Below, piece by piece: positions 1 through 6,798 of a stretch of 32,389 bases of DNA. The stretch lies in IMG/VR virus record IMGVR_UViG_3300043436_002150, positions 1 to 32,389 of that record. The stretch is one strand, 5' to 3'. The stretch's first letter is position 1; the number at the start of each line of letters is the position of its first letter. Source of the stretch: a virus. The notes beneath the pieces are model-generated. The model had not been told where the DNA came from. It made no database searches and saw only the letters and a list, made by a program, of their open reading frames with translations. The translations under genes and the position numbers were made by a program.

Positions 1-800
1 CGCCAGCTACTTCGGCTGTTCTTCTTGCTGCACAGCAGAAGCTGAACGAAAACGCTGCCGTGATGTCGCCACGTTATGCCACTGTCAACCCAGCCGCAAA
101 CGCTGGTTTGGTCGAAGGCATGAAGGGTCTCTTCAACCCAACCGACACTGTCAGCAAGCAGTTCAAGAACGGCATGATGGGTACAGGCGTACTTGGTTTC
201 GAAGAAATCAATATGTCGCAGTCCATCAAGCAGTTCACTTGCGGTACGCGTACTGCAACTGGCGGCACGACTTCGGCTGCTGTCACTGCTGAAGGTGCAA
301 CCACCATCGCCATCACTGGCGCTGGCGCGGCTGCTACTGTCAAGGCCGGCGACGTGTTCACTGTAGCTGATTGCTATGCAGTCAACCCACAGACCCGTGA
401 AAGCACTGGTTCGTTCTTCCAGTTCGTTGCGTTGGCTGACGTCACACTCAACGGCTCAGGCGCTGGTAACATCACTGTTGCACCGATCTATTCGGCTGCT
501 CACGCACTTGCTACCGTCAATGCTCTGCCAGCTACCAGCAAGGCAGTTGTGTTCGTCGGTGCTTCGGGCGGTCAGTACGCGCAGAACCTCGTATACCACA
601 AGGATGCTATCACCTTCGCAACAGCCGACCTTCTGCTCCCACAGGGCGTAGATATGGCTTCGCGTCAGGTACACAACGGCATCTCGCTTCGCGTTGTTCG
701 TCAGTACGACATCAACAACGACCGTATGCCTTGCCGTATTGACGTTCTGTATGGCTACAGCACAATCCGTCCGCAGATGGCCGTCCGGATGTGGGGTTAA
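1..800 (+). CDS. Major capsid (coat) protein, P22 gp5-like, 5' truncated by window edge
   Basis: The reading frame is open from the first full codon at position 3, so the true start lies before the window; the GTG at 60 and ATG at 63 are internal. The visible C-terminal 265 residues contain the stretch KLNENAAVMSPRYA followed by NPAANAGLVEGMKGLFNP, which I recognise from P22-type coat proteins, then a threonine/alanine-rich insertion-like segment and a C-terminus ending in RPQMAVRMWG. Coat protein of this family has the HK97 fold and builds the icosahedral head. Position just before gp4/gp10-like genes fits the P22 morphogenetic order. A terminator hairpin follows directly, as expected for a highly expressed gene. 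The family call rests on recognition of conserved segments, not on a search. Confidence 0.85.
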   Translation, partial: PATSAVLLAAQQKLNENAAVMSPRYATVNPAANAGLVEGMKGLFNPTDTVSKQFKNGMMGTGVLGFEEINMSQSIKQFTCGTRTATGGTTSAAVTAEGATTIAITGAGAAATVKAGDVFTVADCYAVNPQTRESTGSFFQFVALADVTLNGSGAGNITVAPIYSAAHALATVNALPATSKAVVFVGASGGQYAQNLVYHKDAITFATADLLLPQGVDMASRQVHNGISLRVVRQYDINNDRMPCRIDVLYGYSTIRPQMAVRMWG

Positions 801-809
801 TCTAATAAC

Positions 810-843
810 GGCCCCCGGTTCGCTGGGGGCCACATTTTTTTTT
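810..843 (+). terminator. Rho-independent terminator after the coat gene
   Basis: A perfect 7-bp GC stem, GGCCCCC (810-816) with GGGGGCC (825-831), closes an 8-base loop and is followed by a run of nine T (835-843). It lies 10 bases after the coat stop codon. It probably limits read-through into the following small virion genes or stabilises the coat mRNA 3' end. Confidence 0.85.
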
Positions 844-857
844 GAAGGATTTTTACA

Positions 858-1256
858 ATGGCTATTCTACCTAATGGCGCCGGCGGTTACCAAGTTGGTG
901 ACGGCAATCTTGGCGAAGCTACACTTTCAATCTCTAACATTCCTACCGCGTACACCGCAGCAGCTACCCTGACCACTGCCGAATTGGCTGGTGGCCTTGT
1001 TGTCTACACTTCGTCTAGCACGGCAGACCTTACACTCCCTGCGGTCACCGTTGTTAACACTGACCTTAGCAGCGCAAAAGTAAACTCATCGTTTGATGTT
1101 GCTTTGGTTGCTACCAGCACTGGCGTGCCTACTATCGTAGTTGGCACAGGCTGGACGCTGGTTGGTTCAGGCGCTGGCGTTGCTTCTAAGAGCGTATTGT
1201 TCCGCGCTGTTAAAACTGGCGCTGAAACGTACAACCTGTACCGTATCGCTGGCTAA
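858..1256 (+). CDS. Small virion-type protein (decoration/head-fibre candidate)
   Basis: A 132-residue protein rich in Thr, Ala, Val and Gly with alternating beta-prone segments, no cysteine and no membrane segment; it reads like a small beta-rich capsid or head-fibre protein. AAGGA at 845-849 provides a ribosome site 8 bases before the ATG. It sits between two terminator hairpins right after the coat gene, a place where decoration proteins are common, and this is the main reason for the suggestion. I do not recognise a named family. A second protein of similar size and texture follows at 1305, and the two may have related roles. Confidence 0.6.
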   Translation: MAILPNGAGGYQVGDGNLGEATLSISNIPTAYTAAATLTTAELAGGLVVYTSSSTADLTLPAVTVVNTDLSSAKVNSSFDVALVATSTGVPTIVVGTGWTLVGSGAGVASKSVLFRAVKTGAETYNLYRIAG

Positions 1257-1263
1257 TAGGTTC

Positions 1264-1291
1264 GCCCCGGCTACGGTCGGGGCTTCCTTTT
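1264..1291 (+). terminator. Terminator-like hairpin with a C(UACG)G tetraloop
   Basis: GCCCCG (1264-1269) pairs with CGGGGC (1278-1283); a G-T wobble and a C-G pair extend the stem to 8 bp and leave the loop TACG, i.e. the extra-stable UNCG-type tetraloop in RNA. TTCCTTTT follows, a weaker T tract than at 835. The hairpin starts 8 bases after the stop codon of the 858-1256 gene. Confidence 0.7.
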
Positions 1292-1304
1292 CAGGAGAAA
1301 ACTA

Positions 1305-1718
1305 ATGGCTAATACAAAATCTATTGGCGTTGCTTTCCTCGACCAAGATATTATTGGTGCTCAATATCTCTTGGCTGACGAGCAAATCGGCTACACCGCC
1401 GCAGCACAAGGTACAGTCACGCAAGCGACAGATAAGTCAACTGCCGTTACGCTGAACAAACCTGCTGGCCGTATCACCATGAACAACGCGTCTTTAACCA
1501 CTGCAACTAACGCTACGTTCACGCTGAACAACAGCTTCATTTCTGCAAATGACACTGTTATTCTGACTATCTCTGGTGGTCAAGCGACCGCCGGATCGTA
1601 CAACGTGTTTGCAAACAATTTGGGCGCTGGCTCTGTCAGCATCAGCCTTCGCAACATTTCTGGCGGTACGCTGTCAGAAGCAGTAGTGATTAACTTTGCA
1701 ATCATCCACTGCGCTTAA
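1305..1718 (+). CDS. Small virion-type protein, beta-rich
   Basis: A 137-residue protein with an N-terminus MANTKSIGVAFLDQDIIGA and a Thr/Asn/Ser-rich beta-type body (repeated T-hydrophobic-N patterns, e.g. NATFTLNNSFISAND). AGGAGA at 1293-1298 is a strong ribosome site before the ATG. There is no transmembrane segment or obvious catalytic motif. Its place between hairpins in the coat-proximal cluster suggests a capsid-associated or fibre protein made in high amounts. Function not recognised; this is a structural guess from composition and context. Confidence 0.6.
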   Translation: MANTKSIGVAFLDQDIIGAQYLLADEQIGYTAAAQGTVTQATDKSTAVTLNKPAGRITMNNASLTTATNATFTLNNSFISANDTVILTISGGQATAGSYNVFANNLGAGSVSISLRNISGGTLSEAVVINFAIIHCA

Positions 1719-1725
1719 CTAATTT

Positions 1726-1751
1726 GGGCGGCTTTCGGGCCGTCCATTTTT
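1726..1751 (+). terminator. Rho-independent terminator
   Basis: GGGCGGC (1726-1732) pairs with GCCGTCC (1739-1745), with one G-T wobble, around a 6-base loop, and is followed by ATTTTT (1746-1751). It is the third stem-loop in about 900 bases, each one after a single small virion gene. Confidence 0.75.
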
Positions 1752-1762
1752 AAAGGTTTTTT

Positions 1763-1942
1763 ATGGCTGCTATATATCTTGTTCACGAAGTCCACGGCGC
1801 AAAAGTCGCTATTTCAGAAGAAGAAGCGATTTCTGATGAATATTTTGGTTGGGAACGCTATAACCCCAACGCGCCTGTAGAGACGCCAGTAAACGAAATG
1901 CCGGCAGCCAAAGGCCGCCGCCGCACAACGCAGGAAGACTAA
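1763..1942 (+). CDS. Conserved 59-aa phage protein upstream of tail accessory genes
   Basis: An ATG at 1763 opens a 59-codon frame ending in TAA at 1940-1942, with AAAGG at 1752-1756 as ribosome site. The product starts MAAIYLVHEVHGAKVAISEEE, continues with an aromatic segment EYFGWERYNP and ends in a basic tail AAKGRRRTTQED. Similar short proteins with a Y-L-x-H-xx-HG-x-KVA opening are common just before head-completion genes in podophages, from memory. It could be a small head-tail joining or assembly factor. The gene stops 3 bases before the gp4-like gene. Confidence 0.65.
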   Translation: MAAIYLVHEVHGAKVAISEEEAISDEYFGWERYNPNAPVETPVNEMPAAKGRRRTTQED

Positions 1943-1945
1943 TCA

Positions 1946-2656
1946 ATGGATACGGCTGGGGACATCATTAACGGATCGCTTAGACTACTAGGTGTTCTGG
2001 CAGAAGGCGAAGTTCCATCGGCTGAGACGTCGCAGGACGCATTGCGCGCCATGAACCAGATGATTGATAGCTGGAACACTGAGCGCCTTGCGGTCTTCTC
2101 GACACAAGACCAAGTATTCACATGGCCTGCGGGCCAGCTATCGCGCACGTTGGGACCAACCGGCAACTTCATCGGCAACCGTCCCGTGCTGCTCGACGAC
2201 AGCACCTATTTCAAAGACCCCGGCACTGGCGTCAGCTACGGCATCAAATTCATCAACCAGCAGCAGTATAACGGTATCGCGGTCAAGACCGTCACATCGA
2301 CATACCCGCAAGTTATCTTCGTCAACATGACGTTCCCCGACATTGAGATGTACATCTATCCGCGCCCGACGCGCGAACTGGAATGGCACTTCATTTCGGT
2401 CCAAGAACTGACCCAGCCTGCAACGCTGGCGACAGTGCTGCATTTCCCGCCCGGCTATCTGCGTGCGTTCCGTTATAACTTGGCGTGCGAAATGGCACCT
2501 GAGTTTGGCGTCGAGCCTTCGTCGCAAGTCCGCCGTCTGGCGATGGCGTCGAAGCGTAACATCAAGCGCATCAACAACCCTGATGACATCATGTCGATAC
2601 CGTACAGCCTCATCGCTTCACGTCAGCGGTTCAACATCTACGCAGGCAACTACTAA
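1946..2656 (+). CDS. Tail accessory factor / head completion protein, P22 gp4-like
   Basis: A 236-residue protein with the N-terminal helical pattern typical of P22 gp4 relatives (GDIINGSLRLLGVLAEGE, then DALRAMNQMIDSWNTERL), followed by a beta-rich part and a C-terminal helix around CEMAPEFGVEPSSQVRRLA. In P22, gp4 is the first factor to bind the portal after packaging and starts closure of the DNA channel; it also has muralytic activity in P22, which cannot be judged here. The gene overlaps the gp10-like gene by one base (TAATG), so the two are probably translated together. Confidence 0.8.
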   Translation: MDTAGDIINGSLRLLGVLAEGEVPSAETSQDALRAMNQMIDSWNTERLAVFSTQDQVFTWPAGQLSRTLGPTGNFIGNRPVLLDDSTYFKDPGTGVSYGIKFINQQQYNGIAVKTVTSTYPQVIFVNMTFPDIEMYIYPRPTRELEWHFISVQELTQPATLATVLHFPPGYLRAFRYNLACEMAPEFGVEPSSQVRRLAMASKRNIKRINNPDDIMSIPYSLIASRQRFNIYAGNY

Positions 2657-4086
2657 TGAAGACGCCGATCCTTGGGTCGGCGTATGTCGCTAGAAGCGTC
2701 AACGCCGCCGACAACCGCATGGTTAACCTGTTCCCTGAGATTGTCCCTGAAGGCGGCAAGGAGCCTGCGTTCCTTCAGCGTGCGCCGGGGCTGACCCGTT
2801 TGGCAACTGTTGGCATTGGTCCTATCCGCGGTATGTGGACATATGGCGATTACGGTTACGTCGTCTCTGGCCCGACACTGTTTCAGATTGACAGTAGCTG
2901 GACCGCGACCGCTAAAGGCACTGTGGGCGGCTCTGGCCCTGTCAGCATGGCTGACAACGGCACGCAGCTATTCATTGCAGCTAACCCATTGGGTTACATC
3001 TACAACGCCAACACTGACGTGTTCCAGCAGATCACCGATCCTGACTTCCCCGGTGCAGGCACGGTCGGTTACATCGACGGCTACTTTGTGTTCAACGAAC
3101 CCAACAGCCAAAAGATTTGGGTGACATCGCTGCTCGACGGTCTGTCTGTTGACCCGCTGGAGTTTGCCAGCGCCGAAGGCAACCCCGACAATGTGGTTGC
3201 TATCTTTGTGGACCACCGCGAAGTCTGGGTGTTCGGCACAAACTCTACCGAAGTCTGGTACGACGCAGGGCTGCTCGACTTCCCGCTGACACGTATCCAA
3301 GGTGCGTTCAACGAACTAGGCTGCGCGGCGCCGTACAGCATCGCCAAGATGGACAACCAAGTCTACTGGCTAGGCAAGGATGCACGCGGTCAAGGGATTG
3401 TCTACAAGGCCGCTGGCTACATCGGCCAGCGCGTATCGACGCACGCTATCGAATGGCAGATGCAAGAGTACCCCGACATCTCAGATGCGACCGGCTACAC
3501 ATACCAGCAGGACGGCCACAGCTTTTACGTCCTGAACTTTCCCAGCGCCGACACCACATGGGTGTACGATGTTGCTACTGGCGCATGGCATGAACGTGCG
3601 TCGTTTGCCAATGGCAATTTTAGCCGCCACCGCGCCAGCAGCCAGATGTTCTTTAACAACACCACCGTCGTTGGCGACTACCAGAACGGCAAGATTTACG
3701 AGTTTGACCTGAACGTGTATGCTGACGACGGCCAACCGCAGAAATGGCTGCGGTCGTGGCGCGCGCTGCCTACAGGCGCTAATAACCTCGCGCGTACTAT
3801 CCAGCACTCCATGCAGCTTGACTGCGAGACAGGTGTTGGCCTGAACACCGGCCAAGGCAGCGACCCGCAAGTCATGCTGCGCTGGTCAGATGATGGCGGC
3901 CATACATGGTCCAGCGAACACTGGAAGTCGATGGGGGCTATCGGTAGGTTTGGCAAGCGCACCATCTGGCGCCGCCTTGGCGCGACGATGAAGATACGCG
4001 ACCGCGTCTACGAAGTGTCAGGTACAGACCCTGTACGGATTTACGTCATGGGTGCTGAACTGCTACTCAGCGGGACGAGCGCCTGA
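2656..4086 (+). CDS. Packaged DNA stabilisation protein, P22 gp10-like
   Basis: A 476-residue protein, close to the length of P22 gp10. Recognisable segments are NMVNLFPE near the start, QRAPGLTRLATVG, and repeated beta blades rich in W/Y-x-hydrophobic (GDYGYVVSG, DGYFVFNEPNSQKIWVTSL, DHREVWVFGTNSTEVWYD), consistent with the propeller-like fold of tail hub proteins. In P22, gp10 binds gp4 and forms the site to which tailspikes and needle attach. It shares one base with the gp4-like gene before it and TGATG with the gene after it. Confidence 0.8.
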   Translation: MKTPILGSAYVARSVNAADNRMVNLFPEIVPEGGKEPAFLQRAPGLTRLATVGIGPIRGMWTYGDYGYVVSGPTLFQIDSSWTATAKGTVGGSGPVSMADNGTQLFIAANPLGYIYNANTDVFQQITDPDFPGAGTVGYIDGYFVFNEPNSQKIWVTSLLDGLSVDPLEFASAEGNPDNVVAIFVDHREVWVFGTNSTEVWYDAGLLDFPLTRIQGAFNELGCAAPYSIAKMDNQVYWLGKDARGQGIVYKAAGYIGQRVSTHAIEWQMQEYPDISDATGYTYQQDGHSFYVLNFPSADTTWVYDVATGAWHERASFANGNFSRHRASSQMFFNNTTVVGDYQNGKIYEFDLNVYADDGQPQKWLRSWRALPTGANNLARTIQHSMQLDCETGVGLNTGQGSDPQVMLRWSDDGGHTWSSEHWKSMGAIGRFGKRTIWRRLGATMKIRDRVYEVSGTDPVRIYVMGAELLLSGTSA

Positions 4087-4688
4087 TGGCACTGGCACCA
4101 ATCAACCCCACCCAATTAACGCCGCCGCGCGTCGCCTTTATTGACGAGCGGTCGGGGGCGATTAGCCGTGAGTGGTATCGGTTCTTTCTATCGCTGTTGA
4201 CCGCGACGCAGGCCAACCAAGAAGAAGTCGAGTTAGCGCCAGACACAGCATCGCTGCTGGCGACCTATGACGCTATGTTGGAGACGCTGTCGTATGCGTT
4301 TGAAGTTACCCCACCTGATCTTGGCGGGACCGTTACCTCTGTGAACGCAAGCGGCGGTACAACAGGTCTGACGTTTACTGGCGGTCCTATCACAACGTCG
4401 GGGACTTTGGTTCTTGGCGGTACGTTAGCGACCGTTAACGGCGGCACGGGGCAGACTACATACACTGACGGCCAGCTTCTGATTGGAAGCACCTCGGCCA
4501 ATTCGCTTGTCAAAGCTGTTTTGACGCCCGGCGCTAACATTAATATTACCAACGCAGCCGGGGCAATTACCATAGCTGTCACTGGGCTTGGAACAATGGC
4601 TGCTAAAAATATAGGTGTGTCAGGTTCTTTTACGGCGGGCGCTAACACCGTCACAGTGGTTGACGGCATTATCACCAGCATTGTTTAA
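4086..4688 (+). CDS. Tail needle/fibre-like protein
   Basis: A 200-residue protein with a two-part layout. Residues 15-37 (RVAFIDERSGAISREWYRFF) form the helical N-terminal piece often seen at the start of small phage fibre proteins; after a short coiled-coil-like helix, residues 75-200 are Gly/Thr/Asn-rich and beta-repetitive, with the fibre-type motif GGTGQTTYTDGQLLIGS around residues 118-135. It occupies the position of the needle gene gp26 in the P22 order, right after gp10. Either a needle or a short fibre is likely; receptor binding cannot be shown from sequence. Confidence 0.65.
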   Translation: MALAPINPTQLTPPRVAFIDERSGAISREWYRFFLSLLTATQANQEEVELAPDTASLLATYDAMLETLSYAFEVTPPDLGGTVTSVNASGGTTGLTFTGGPITTSGTLVLGGTLATVNGGTGQTTYTDGQLLIGSTSANSLVKAVLTPGANINITNAAGAITIAVTGLGTMAAKNIGVSGSFTAGANTVTVVDGIITSIV

Positions 4689-4699
4689 GGAGAATACCA

Positions 4700-5035
4700 A
4701 TGGCCGTTTCTATCAGTAACATCATCCCCGCCAAGACCGCGGAGAACACGCAGACGACGCAGTACACGTCGAACGGCGTGCAGACGATCATCGACAAGTT
4801 TACTGCGACTAACTACAGCGCGACCGCTGCAACGATCAGCGTCAACCTGATTACGGTTGCTGGTTCTGCGACTAACGACAACTTGATCGTCAAGTCGAAA
4901 ACGCTTCAAGCCAGCGAGACGTATACGTTTCCTGAACTGGTCGGCCATGTGCTGCCTAACAATGGCTTCATCAGCACCATCGCTGGTACGGCGTCGGCCA
5001 TCAACATCCGCGCGTCAGGTCGTCTGGTTAGCTAA
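4700..5035 (+). CDS. Small virion-associated beta protein
   Basis: A 111-residue protein of Thr/Ser/Ala/Asn-rich beta character (KTAENTQTTQYTSNGVQTIIDKFTATNYS, then SASETYTF-like strands and a C-terminal INIRASGRLVS). Similar small proteins are found in tail modules of podophages; from memory they are annotated only as hypothetical or structural. GGAG at 4689-4692 is the ribosome site. The stop overlaps the next start (TAATG at 5033-5037), so it is coupled to the oxygenase gene. No enzyme motif is visible. Confidence 0.6.
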   Translation: MAVSISNIIPAKTAENTQTTQYTSNGVQTIIDKFTATNYSATAATISVNLITVAGSATNDNLIVKSKTLQASETYTFPELVGHVLPNNGFISTIAGTASAINIRASGRLVS

Positions 5036-5577
5036 TGAAGTATTTTCTGCGCCTTGCAGACAATGTGGATACTGTTCCGGTCATGCGCGAACTGGCTACG
5101 CAGCCTGAGTTGTGGGACCAGAACACGCTGCGGACGCAGCACCCTGACACGGCGCACGCTGAAGTCAGCGACATCTGGCTTTGGTTCAATGAAGTGCCGA
5201 CAGACCCTGAAGCGGTTGTCAACGACATCCAGACGATAGCATATCCTGCGTGGACGCAGTTGCCGTCGCTGCGCCGGCTGGTGCTAGACCTTATGCGCCG
5301 CGTCGATGGTGTGCAGTTGGGCCGCTGCATCGTGACTAAGCTGCCGCCGGGCGGCGTCATCACCCCGCACGTTGACGGCGGTGCGCCAGCAGAGTTTTAC
5401 ACCCGCTATCAGATCGCGCTTCAGTCGCTGCCCGGCGCGCTGTTCCATTCCGGTGACGAAACGATGAACTTCTATTCCGGCGAAGTCTGGTGGGTCAACA
5501 ACCGTGTACAACATTCTGTTGTAAATAACAGCGCCGATGATAGGATTGTCTGCATAGTGGACATCAGGAGCGCATAA
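5035..5577 (+). CDS. 2-oxoglutarate/Fe(II) oxygenase, aspartyl/asparaginyl hydroxylase-like
   Basis: A 180-residue protein with the metal triad of 2OG-Fe(II) oxygenases in order: H112-V-D114 within GGVITPHVDGG, then H160 in NNRVQHSVVNNS, and R170 (DDRIVCIVDIR) ten residues later as the likely 2-oxoglutarate carboxylate anchor. The surrounding R/K-x-x-PGG...PHxD...W-x-NN...HSV-x-N pattern is that of the Asp/Asn beta-hydroxylase (Asp_Arg_Hydrox) branch. Such enzymes hydroxylate protein side chains or small substrates. The gene lies inside the tail module, overlapping its neighbours by one base on both sides, so it is expressed with virion proteins. Target unknown; modification of a virion protein is one possibility. 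Confidence 0.75.
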   Translation: MKYFLRLADNVDTVPVMRELATQPELWDQNTLRTQHPDTAHAEVSDIWLWFNEVPTDPEAVVNDIQTIAYPAWTQLPSLRRLVLDLMRRVDGVQLGRCIVTKLPPGGVITPHVDGGAPAEFYTRYQIALQSLPGALFHSGDETMNFYSGEVWWVNNRVQHSVVNNSADDRIVCIVDIRSA

Positions 5578-6032
5578 TGATTACGGCACAAGTCGAACCG
5601 TACAGTAAATGTTTGCCAGAATTGATGGAGTGTTACGACCTTCACTGGGAAGAGTTGGCGCTGAACAAAGATAAAGTACCGCTTGATCCGCAGTATGATC
5701 TGTACGAAGCGCGCGACGACGCAGGGCAACTGTTGCTGGTTACGCTGCGCGAAACTGGCCGTTTAGTGGGATATTTCATCGGTTTTATTGCGCCGGGGTT
5801 CCATTACAAGACGTGCCTGACGTTGACGATGGACATCTTTTGGACGCACCCAGATGTGCGTGGTGGATTTAGTGGCGTAAAGCTCTTTCGTTTAGTTGAA
5901 AAAGAAGCTAAAAGGAGAGGCGTGCATCGTATGTTCTACGGTTCCAAAATGCACAAAGATGCCTCACGGCTGTTTGAGTTTTTAAAGATGGAACCGGTAG
6001 AAATATATTATAGCAAGTGGATCGGGGATTAA
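5577..6032 (+). CDS. GNAT-family N-acetyltransferase
   Basis: A 151-residue protein, a single GNAT domain in length. The beta-alpha core is visible: LLVTLRETGRLVGYFIGFI (strands 2-3 region), the acidic/aromatic strand LTLTMDIFWTHPDVRGGFSGVKLF with the R-G-G-x-x-G acetyl-CoA pyrophosphate loop, then the helix RLVEKEAKRRGVHRMF and a C-terminal KMEPVEIYYSKWI strand. GNAT proteins transfer acetyl groups to amines on proteins or small molecules. It overlaps the oxygenase stop by one base (TAATG) and ends one base before the ejection gene. Substrate unknown. Confidence 0.75.
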   Translation: MITAQVEPYSKCLPELMECYDLHWEELALNKDKVPLDPQYDLYEARDDAGQLLLVTLRETGRLVGYFIGFIAPGFHYKTCLTLTMDIFWTHPDVRGGFSGVKLFRLVEKEAKRRGVHRMFYGSKMHKDASRLFEFLKMEPVEIYYSKWIGD

Positions 6033-6033
6033 C

Positions 6034-6795
6034 ATGGTCGCAGCAGCAGTAACAGCAGCCGCCGCAATAGGCGGTGCGGTAATTTCCGGTAAGGCGTCTA
6101 AGAAAGCGTCTAAAGCACAGGTTCAAGCGTCGCAGGACGCTAACGCTGCACAGGAGCGCATGTTCCAGAAGCAGATTGAATTGCAAGAGCCGTTTCGCCA
6201 AGGCGGGATGACGGCGCAAAATGAGATTATGCAGTTGTTGGGCATCGGAGGAGACAAGACCGCGGCTGGTTACGGCAGCATGGCGAAAGCCTTTGGTACA
6301 GATCAATTCCAACAAGACCCCGGCTATGCTTTCCGCCAAGCGGAAGGCATGAAGGCGCTAGAGCGGTCGGCAGCCGCGCGCGGCAATCTGTTGTCCGGCT
6401 CAACCTTGAAGGGTGTGCAGCGTTTCGGCCAAGACTTAGCCAGCCAAGAATATCAGAACGCATTTAACCGTTATCAGGTCGAGCGGTCGGCGCGCCTTAA
6501 TCCATTGCAATCGCTGATGGGTTCAGGTCAGTCAGCGACCAACGTAATGACCGGCGCTGCTGGACAGATGGGCCAGAACCAAGCGTCGAATATCTATAAC
6601 GCAGGCCAAGCCCGTGCGTCTGGTTACATCGGCTCTGCTAATGCGCTGACAAACGCGTTGGGTCAGATAGGTGGATACGCATCTAACGCGCCTATGAACA
6701 ACGCTATTATGCAATATTATAGAAACAGAACGCCCGGTAGCGGCGGCGGCGTTGGCGGCGGAAATCCTTACATACCCCTTTCAGACGACGGATAA
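6034..6795 (+). CDS. Ejection/DNA transfer protein, P22 gp7-like
   Basis: A 253-residue protein with an Ala-rich hydrophobic N-terminus (residues 1-20), a helical Gln/Lys-rich part, and the conserved block DPGYAFRQAEGMKALERSAA at about residues 95-114 followed by RGNLLSGSTLKG and YQNAFNRY. This block is widespread in phage DNA-transfer proteins (gp7 type). The C-terminus is Gly-rich. In P22 such proteins leave the head with the DNA and help form the conduit across the cell envelope. It is the first of three consecutive ejection-type genes. Confidence 0.75.
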   Translation: MVAAAVTAAAAIGGAVISGKASKKASKAQVQASQDANAAQERMFQKQIELQEPFRQGGMTAQNEIMQLLGIGGDKTAAGYGSMAKAFGTDQFQQDPGYAFRQAEGMKALERSAAARGNLLSGSTLKGVQRFGQDLASQEYQNAFNRYQVERSARLNPLQSLMGSGQSATNVMTGAAGQMGQNQASNIYNAGQARASGYIGSANALTNALGQIGGYASNAPMNNAIMQYYRNRTPGSGGGVGGGNPYIPLSDDG

Positions 6796-6798
6796 ACC

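Noticed and set aside
456-833. Long antisense frame opposite the coat gene, and many similar long shadow frames opposite tail, polymerase and portal genes
   Set aside because: They lie fully opposite strongly conserved genes, have no ribosome site and arise from the GC-rich codon pattern.
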